Shown here: one piece after another, positions 10,489 to 14,484 of the stretch | How positions within the stretch are numbered: the stretch's first letter is position 1 | How the letters are laid out: every line of letters begins with the position of its first letter | NCBI GenBank assembly: GCA_900546775.1 | Contig: UREM01000044.1 | Location: forward strand, 1 to 14,484 | DNA: 14,484 bases | Origin: an uncultured Collinsella sp. | Lineage (GTDB): Bacteria; Actinomycetota; Coriobacteriia; Coriobacteriales; Coriobacteriaceae | Direction: 5' to 3' | The notes under the pieces: generated by a model | Told to the model about the DNA's origin: nothing | The model's database searches: none | The model's input: the letters and a program-made list of their open reading frames with translations, nothing else | Translations under genes and position numbers: made by a program

Positions 10489-11406
10489 ATGTCCAACCAT
10501 CAGCACACGCTTATCATCGACGGCACCTCGGGCATCAGCGGCGACATGACCGTCGCGGCCCTGCTCGACCTGGGCGCCAGCGAGGAGCACCTGCGCGAGC
10601 AACTTGCCACGCTGCCAGTCGACGGCTTTGCGGTCGCTGTCACGCGCGTAAACAAGCATGGCATCGACGCCTGCGACTTTGATGTTCAGCTGGCAGAGGA
10701 GCTCGAGAACCACGACCACGACATGGCCTGGCTCTACGGCAACGAAGCGGGCACCGAGCACACACATGAGCATGAGCACCACCATCATGATCATGGCGAG
10801 CACGAACACGAGCACTGCCACGAGCATGACCATGAGGCCCACGGTCATGGCCACGAGGGTCACCATCACGCCCACCACCATCACCACCGTTCTTTGGCGG
10901 ATGTCACCGCCATCATCGATGACTCGCAGCTAAGCGATGGCGCCAAGCGTCGCGCGCTCGCCATCTTTACCGCGCTCGCCGCCGCCGAGGCCAAGGCCCA
11001 CGGCAAAACGACCGAGACCGTCATGTTCCACGAGGTGGGCGCCATCGACTCCATCGTCGACGTCTGCTCTGTCGCCATCTGCCTCGATGACCTTGGTATT
11101 GAGGACATCGTGGTCGAGTCGCTCTCCGAGGGTCACGGCACCATCCGCTGTGCCCACGGCCTCATGCCCATTCCCGTCCCCGCTGTCGTCAACCTGTGCC
11201 AGGCGGGCAATATCGCCCTCACGCCCGCACCGGTCGCCGGCGAGCTCGTGACGCCCACGGGCGCCGCCATCGTCGTCGCACTGCGCACGTCCGAGCACCT
11301 GCCGGCCCGCTACCGCATCGAGGCCGTCGGCTACGGCGCCGGTAAGCGCCCCTACGAGGGTTGCTCCGGCACGCTCCGCTGCCTGCTCGTTCACACGGAC
11401 GCATAG
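10489..11406 (+). CDS. larC: LarC nickel-insertion protein, LarC1 portion only, with long His-rich loop
   Basis: A 305-residue LarC (DUF111) family protein. LarC inserts nickel into the sulfur-loaded pincer nucleotide in a CTP-dependent step. It begins with the family's GTSGISGDMTVAALLDLG (12-29) and later has FHEVGAIDSIVDV, the GHGTIRCAHGLMPIPVPAVVNL stretch, GELVTPTGAAIV and VGYGAGKRP. Between H75 and H133 there are 27 histidines in 59 residues, mixed with Glu and Asp, a likely nickel-binding or storage loop. The protein stops right after the GYGAG...LRC segment, where full-length LarC (about 400-430 residues, often made by a ribosomal frameshift) continues into the LarC2 domain. No LarC2 motifs follow in any frame; the next gene starts 3 nt after the stop. 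It may therefore work alone or with a LarC2 encoded elsewhere. Confidence 0.93.
   Translation: MSNHQHTLIIDGTSGISGDMTVAALLDLGASEEHLREQLATLPVDGFAVAVTRVNKHGIDACDFDVQLAEELENHDHDMAWLYGNEAGTEHTHEHEHHHHDHGEHEHEHCHEHDHEAHGHGHEGHHHAHHHHHRSLADVTAIIDDSQLSDGAKRRALAIFTALAAAEAKAHGKTTETVMFHEVGAIDSIVDVCSVAICLDDLGIEDIVVESLSEGHGTIRCAHGLMPIPVPAVVNLCQAGNIALTPAPVAGELVTPTGAAIVVALRTSEHLPARYRIEAVGYGAGKRPYEGCSGTLRCLLVHTDA
10759..10887 (+). other. His-rich metal-binding segment of larC
   Basis: Residues 91-133 contain 25 histidines in 43 residues, encoded by mixed CAC and CAT codons within a low-complexity CAY-GAR tract. Such tracts vary in length between strains. The mixed codons suggest the protein feature, not only a DNA repeat, is maintained. 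Confidence 0.8.
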
Positions 11407-11408
11407 CC

Positions 11409-11948
11409 ATGGATGCCCGCAAGGCAAAAAGCCGCGCCGCCATCGTTGCAGCATTCTCCGAGCTCCTTCGCGAGGAGGACTACGGCAAGATCACCGTCGG
11501 CGACATCATCGCTCACGCCCATGTGGGTCGAGCCACGTTCTACGGTCTCTTCAAGAGCAAGGATGACCTACTGTCCGAACTTGTGAGCGACATCTGCACC
11601 CACGCCCTCGACGACGATGGCACACCGCTCGATGATCCGCTCGTACAAGTCGAACATATCCTCAACAACCTCTGGGAACGCCGCCAGGGCGTACGAGCCC
11701 TCGTAGCCGGCGCCGGCTCACGCGTCTTCGCCGACTGCTTACGCAAGACCATCATGTCACGAGCAGCCGAAACCGTCCCCACCGACCCAAACGGCCCCGC
11801 CGCCACCATGGACCGAAGCTTCCTACTACACCACATAGCCTCAAGCTTCGTAGGAATGGTCCAATGGTGGGCCTGGCACAACTTCCAAGCAGACAAAGCC
11901 GAAGTAGCCAAAGACTACCTATCAGCCATTAAGCCTCTCTTCAGCTAA
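11409..11948 (+). CDS. TetR/AcrR-family transcriptional regulator in the lar operon
   Basis: A 179-residue TetR-type regulator. The N-terminal DNA-binding domain (about residues 5-50) has the classical pattern of helices ending in ITVGDIIAHAHVGRATFYGLFKSKDDLL. The C-terminal ligand domain is all-helical and not specific. The ATG lies 2 nt beyond the larC TAG, with no good ribosome site, so translation probably depends on ribosomes ending larC. Its place in the larBC operon suggests it controls the lar genes, possibly through the inverted repeat at 9618-9651 or the palindromes upstream of larA; this is inference. In Lactiplantibacillus plantarum the lar regulator (LarR) is instead of the Crp-Fnr type. 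The second half uses many CTA, ATA, GTA and TCA codons that larB and larC largely avoid. Confidence 0.88.
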   Translation: MDARKAKSRAAIVAAFSELLREEDYGKITVGDIIAHAHVGRATFYGLFKSKDDLLSELVSDICTHALDDDGTPLDDPLVQVEHILNNLWERRQGVRALVAGAGSRVFADCLRKTIMSRAAETVPTDPNGPAATMDRSFLLHHIASSFVGMVQWWAWHNFQADKAEVAKDYLSAIKPLFS

Positions 11949-12107
11949 GTAAGAAGCCCATCCCAAAGCATCGCCCCAACCCAAGCCGCCACGCATCCCA
12001 AAGTGTCACTCGCGCTTCAACGCCCCTACCAGCAACAAGCCCCTCCCATCCAAATTCAGATTTATATGTTGGGTTGCTTGTTCCAACGCGACTAAGATCC
12101 CGCAGCT

Positions 12108-12226
12108 GTCCGCATGGGGTAACTTCCCAGCGCATTCCGCAGGACGAAAGAACCCCCGCCGCACGAAGTGCGCAGCGGGGGTTCTTTCATGTCCGAGGAC
12201 GCGCTGGGAAGTTACCCCATGCGGAC
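12108..12226. repeat. Giant nested inverted repeat (26-bp outer arms) between the convergent lar transcripts
   Basis: Positions 12108-12133 and 12201-12226 are perfect 26-bp inverted copies. The 67 nt between them contain a second perfect 14-bp pair (12146-12159 with 12175-12188) and a 5-bp apical stem (CGCAC/GTGCG) with a GAA loop. Four more pairs (GGAC at 12142-12145 with GTCC at 12191-12194) link the two. The whole can fold as one rod of nearly 50 bp. No transposase or target duplication is seen. Confidence 0.85.
12146..12188. terminator. Bidirectional terminator core for tetR and larD
   Basis: The stem GAAAGAACCCCCGC / GCGGGGGTTCTTTC is symmetrical: each strand leaves a GC-rich stem into TTCTTTC, so it could end both the plus-strand larBC-tetR transcript and the minus-strand larA-larD transcript. 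The T-tract is interrupted by C. Confidence 0.6.
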
Positions 12227-12251
12227 GGCGGACAACCTATGTAGCCTTGGA

Positions 12252-12983
12252 CTAAAACATGCCCAAGAAACCATGCACAAACAGCGCAGCCACAATGGCA
12301 CCGACAAACGGAGCGATGCCAGGAACAAGCAGGCCGTACTTCCAGTTGTTGTCAGCCTTGTTCTTGATCGGCAGCACCTGATAGGCCATGCGAGGACCAA
12401 GGTCACGAGCCTGGTTCATGGCGAAGCCGGTGATGCCGCCCATGCCCATGCCAACGGCCCAGACAATCAGGCCGACGCAGATGGCGAGCAACAGAACGTT
12501 CTCACCAGCACGGCTAGCAGCAGCAAGGATGGCGCTGATAAACACGAAGGTGCAGATAGCCTCGCAGAAGAAGTTGCGGGCATAGTTCGTGCCCTCGGTG
12601 GTGGGGTTGGTCGAGAAGATGTTGCGCTGAGCAATGGGATCGACGACACCCTCGGAAGCCTTGAACTCATCGGCATACATAAACCAAGCGATCACGGCAC
12701 CCACAAAGCCGCCGAGCATATCGGCAAGCATGAAGGGGATGCAGTTGCCCCACGGCACCAGACCGACGATGCACTGGGCAAGCACCATAGCGGGGTTCAT
12801 GCACACGGCGCCGCCAAAGACAAACAGGCAGACCGAGATGCCAAAAGACCAGGTGGTGATGGCAAACATATGGCCAGAGCCCTGATACTTGGTGCCTTTG
12901 AGCACGGTATCGCAGTGCACGCCCACGCCAAAGACGATCATGAGGGCCGTCGCGCCGAATTCGCAGAGGAGTTTGGTAAGCAT
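12252..12983 (-). CDS. larD: Aquaglyceroporin family channel, LarD-like (lactic acid / glycerol facilitator)
   Basis: A 243-residue member of the major intrinsic protein family with six membrane segments. The first half-helix motif is NPA (63-65). The second is NQA (190-192) in GFAMNQARDLGPRMAY, where nearly all GlpF-type channels have NPA; R193 and D194 of the glycerol-channel type are kept. The first NPA is followed by MV instead of the common VT. LarD of L. plantarum is a GlpF homologue that moves lactic acid, and this gene lies 49 nt after larA on the same strand, so transport of D- and L-lactic acid is the best inference; plain glycerol transport is possible. The ribosome site (AAGG, 4 nt from the ATG) is modest, suiting a second gene in an operon. 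Confidence 0.88.
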   Translation of the reverse strand: MLTKLLCEFGATALMIVFGVGVHCDTVLKGTKYQGSGHMFAITTWSFGISVCLFVFGGAVCMNPAMVLAQCIVGLVPWGNCIPFMLADMLGGFVGAVIAWFMYADEFKASEGVVDPIAQRNIFSTNPTTEGTNYARNFFCEAICTFVFISAILAAASRAGENVLLLAICVGLIVWAVGMGMGGITGFAMNQARDLGPRMAYQVLPIKNKADNNWKYGLLVPGIAPFVGAIVAALFVHGFLGMF

Positions 12984-13032
12984 AAAACCTTATCTTTCTT
13001 GTCGGTTATAAACGATTCGTTTGGGCCACGCA

Positions 13033-14310
13033 CTAGTGCTGCGCGACGACAACGCCCAGGCCATCGGGAATGACGGCAACCTTGGCATCGGCACCCTTCA
13101 TCTCAAAGGCGAGCTTGAGCGCCTCCTCGATAGTGTTGACCGGCGTCATGTGCATATCCTTGAGCATCTGGTGATCGCACAGGTCGGTGACCATGATCAC
13201 AGGGTGATGCGCCAGGATGCGGGCAAAGATCTGGCTCGTCCACTGATCGGGCAGGGTCTCGTCCTTAGGACGATCGATGCAGGCGCGCTCAAACTCTGCC
13301 GGATCGTTGTCGGCGATGTTGTGATAGAAGCCCTCGCCGCCGTGACCGTCGGCACAACCGGCGACGTCGATGATCACGCCGCCCTCGGGAAGCGTGGCCT
13401 CGGCAGCGCACATGCCCTTCACAGCCTGATAGATGTTCTGATCGAGGGGGTAGCCGCCGTTAGTGGTAATGGCGATCTCGCACTCGACGGGCTCAACGCC
13501 GGCAAGGCTCTTCACGAACTCGCAGCCAGCCTCGTGCGCCTTGTGGATGTCGCCGGCAAAGGAGCCAATGACCTCGTGCTTGCCGTTGAGCACCACGTTG
13601 AGCACAAAGGCAAGGTGAGCCATCTCGGCAGCGGCAAACATATCCTCGCTCACGTGATTGTGGCACAGGTTGCCGGCACGCGAATGGGAATCGTTCACAA
13701 ACTGACCGTTGTGGTTGTACATGATGGTCTTGTAGCTGGCGATACCGGGAAGGACGGACTTACGGCTGCCAGAGAAACCGGCAAAGAAGTGCGGCTCAAT
13801 GAAGCCCTCGGCAAGCAGCAGATCGCAATCGGCAGCAATCTTGTTGATGATGCACTCGCCACCAGAAGGCAGGGTGCCGATCTTTTTCATCATGCTGTCA
13901 TCAGTCGCGACGTGCATAACGATTTCCTCGTTGGCAACGATCTCCTCGCCATACTTGTTGACGAGCTCCTCGTGCGTCGACGGACGGTGCATGCCCGTAG
14001 CAACCAGAATACGCACACGGGCCTCGGGCGCAGCGGCATGAATGTGATGCAGCAGAATAGGCATCGTCACACGCGAGGGAACGGGACGCGTATGATCGGA
14101 GCTAATGATGACAATATCCTTCTTGCCAGCACAAAGCTCCTCGAGCGAAGGCGAGCCGTAAGGGTTGGCAAGCGACTCCTCCACCAGCTCTTCCTGCGAT
14201 TTCGTGGTCTTAAACTCGTTTTGATGACCTTCCATCACGCCCGCGAAGTTCTTATCCTCGAGTTCCAGATGCAACGTCTTGTGGTCAAACGGCAGTTCAC
14301 ATTCAAACAA
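13033..14310 (-). CDS. larA: Lactate racemase LarA (nickel-pincer enzyme)
   Basis: A 425-residue protein, against 424 in L. plantarum LarA, to which it is closely similar as I recall that sequence. It interconverts L- and D-lactate by hydride transfer on a nickel-pincer cofactor. With the TTG start, H108 (ATGMHRPS), H174 (EPHFFAGF), K184 (SGSRKSVLPG, the cofactor-tethering lysine) and H200 (YNHNG, nickel ligand) have exactly the numbers of the L. plantarum residues. Other landmarks are SSDHTRPVPS (70-79), NGGYPLDQNIYQAVKG and DGHGGEGFYHN. TTG at 14310 is chosen because GGAAGAGGG lies 9 nt upstream, there is no in-frame ATG nearby, and it gives the family's start. The longer reading from an ATG at 14418 would add 36 residues unlike the family. 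The cytoplasmic product is followed by larD. Relatives act on other 2-hydroxyacids. Confidence 0.95.
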   Translation of the reverse strand: MFECELPFDHKTLHLELEDKNFAGVMEGHQNEFKTTKSQEELVEESLANPYGSPSLEELCAGKKDIVIISSDHTRPVPSRVTMPILLHHIHAAAPEARVRILVATGMHRPSTHEELVNKYGEEIVANEEIVMHVATDDSMMKKIGTLPSGGECIINKIAADCDLLLAEGFIEPHFFAGFSGSRKSVLPGIASYKTIMYNHNGQFVNDSHSRAGNLCHNHVSEDMFAAAEMAHLAFVLNVVLNGKHEVIGSFAGDIHKAHEAGCEFVKSLAGVEPVECEIAITTNGGYPLDQNIYQAVKGMCAAEATLPEGGVIIDVAGCADGHGGEGFYHNIADNDPAEFERACIDRPKDETLPDQWTSQIFARILAHHPVIMVTDLCDHQMLKDMHMTPVNTIEEALKLAFEMKGADAKVAVIPDGLGVVVAQH

Positions 14311-14331
14311 TGACGAGCGCCCTCTTCCTTT
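14310..14331 (-). promoter_or_regulatory. larA: Ribosome site and TTG start of larA
   Basis: On the minus strand AAAGGAAGAGGG precedes TTG with a spacing of about 9 nt. The family length and the exact catalytic residue numbers support this unusual start. Confidence 0.8.
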
Positions 14332-14484
14332 CAACTGACACACTAGATAAACCGTTGGAAGGATACGCCGCTCACCGAAAAACACCACCGTCCACCGACT
14401 CATTAACACAACGTTCATATTTGACCCAAATCAGAACCACCCTTAAAAAGGGTGGTTTGCTCTTAGGGTATAACCCACGGGCCC
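14311..14484 (-). promoter_or_regulatory. larA upstream / leader region
   Basis: On the minus strand this region has a TATACC -10-like box at the far end, inside the palindrome GGGT-tat-ACCC (14465-14475), then a 10-bp hairpin, then about 100 nt before the larA TTG. A second, weaker promoter-like pair is TTGGGT (14429-14424) and TTAATG (14406-14401) with a 17-nt spacer. The upstream neighbour is outside the window. Confidence 0.35.
14435..14457. repeat. 10-bp hairpin AACCACCCTT / AAGGGTGGTT upstream of larA
   Basis: Perfect arms 14435-14444 and 14448-14457 around AAA. On the larA strand it is not followed by a T-run, so it is more likely an operator or a leader stem than a terminator. On the plus strand it is followed by TTGCTCTT. 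Confidence 0.6.

Larger units (their letters stand above)
11949..12251. other. Convergent intergenic region between tetR and larD
   Basis: 303 nt without a believable gene. The first part (to about 12057) is C-rich and G-poor on the plus strand, as seen in Rho-utilisation sites. The decamer CATCCCAAAG occurs twice, 36 nt apart. The second part (12108-12226) is the large nested hairpin described separately. Confidence 0.6.

Noticed and set aside
11361..11411. Frameshift fusion of larC into the overlapping upstream part of the tetR frame
   Set aside because: The tetR frame is open back to 11361, but what follows is a TetR DNA-binding domain and not LarC2, so a LarC-type programmed frameshift would make no sensible product.
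11941..12135. Minus-strand frame of 64 codons between tetR and larD
   Set aside because: It starts within the 26-bp inverted arm, has no ribosome site and overlaps the tetR end.
12108..12226. Insertion sequence ends
   Set aside because: The 67 nt between the arms cannot encode a transposase and no target duplication is seen; only a non-autonomous element remains possible.
14311..14418. 36-residue N-terminal extension of larA from an upstream ATG
   Set aside because: The extension is unlike LarA proteins and would include the ribosome site; the TTG at 14310 gives the family length and canonical catalytic numbering.

Overview
The window is GC-rich bacterial DNA with closely spaced genes and strong Shine-Dalgarno sites. 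Gene content and sequence style (short SerB, bacterial AspRS with features of the non-discriminating type, EbgA/EbgC-like beta-galactosidase, a complete LarA/LarB, strong antisense ORF shadows from codon bias) suggest a gut actinobacterium of the Coriobacteriia, most like Collinsella. This assignment is by overall impression only; there is no rRNA in the window.

Left part (1-6596): a sugar-utilisation module. On the minus strand lie ebgA (GH2 beta-galactosidase), ebgC (its small YhcH/EbgC partner, 3 nt later) and then, after a 153-nt gap, an APC-type amino-acid permease. A LacI-family repressor diverges from ebgA. The shared intergenic region has three identical CAACCGGTTG operators at 42- and 45-bp spacing; one overlaps the ebgA -35 and one its transcription start. 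Next to the repressor gene is a second, different set of palindromes (TGAAC/GTTCA).

Middle (6597-9581): downstream of the repressor is an array of 44-nt hairpins separated by exactly 18 nt (62-nt period, three intact units and a decayed fourth) whose stems covary between units. Then come the aspS terminator, aspS on the minus strand with a structured leader, and divergent serB.

Right part (9582-14484): a lactate racemisation locus using the nickel-pincer nucleotide cofactor. On the plus strand are larB, larC and a TetR-family regulator nearly touching larC. Converging on them from the minus strand are larA (lactate racemase, TTG start) and a larD-like aquaglyceroporin. Between the two arms is a very large nested hairpin with 26-bp perfect outer arms. 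Two points stand out. LarC ends where the LarC1 part ends in other bacteria, with no LarC2 domain and no room for a frameshifted one. And larE, the sulfur-inserting enzyme of the pathway, is not in the window.

How it fits together: EbgA/EbgC would hydrolyse galactosides under LacI control. LarB and LarC (with LarE from elsewhere) would build the cofactor that LarA needs to interconvert D- and L-lactate, and LarD would pass lactic acid or glycerol through the membrane.
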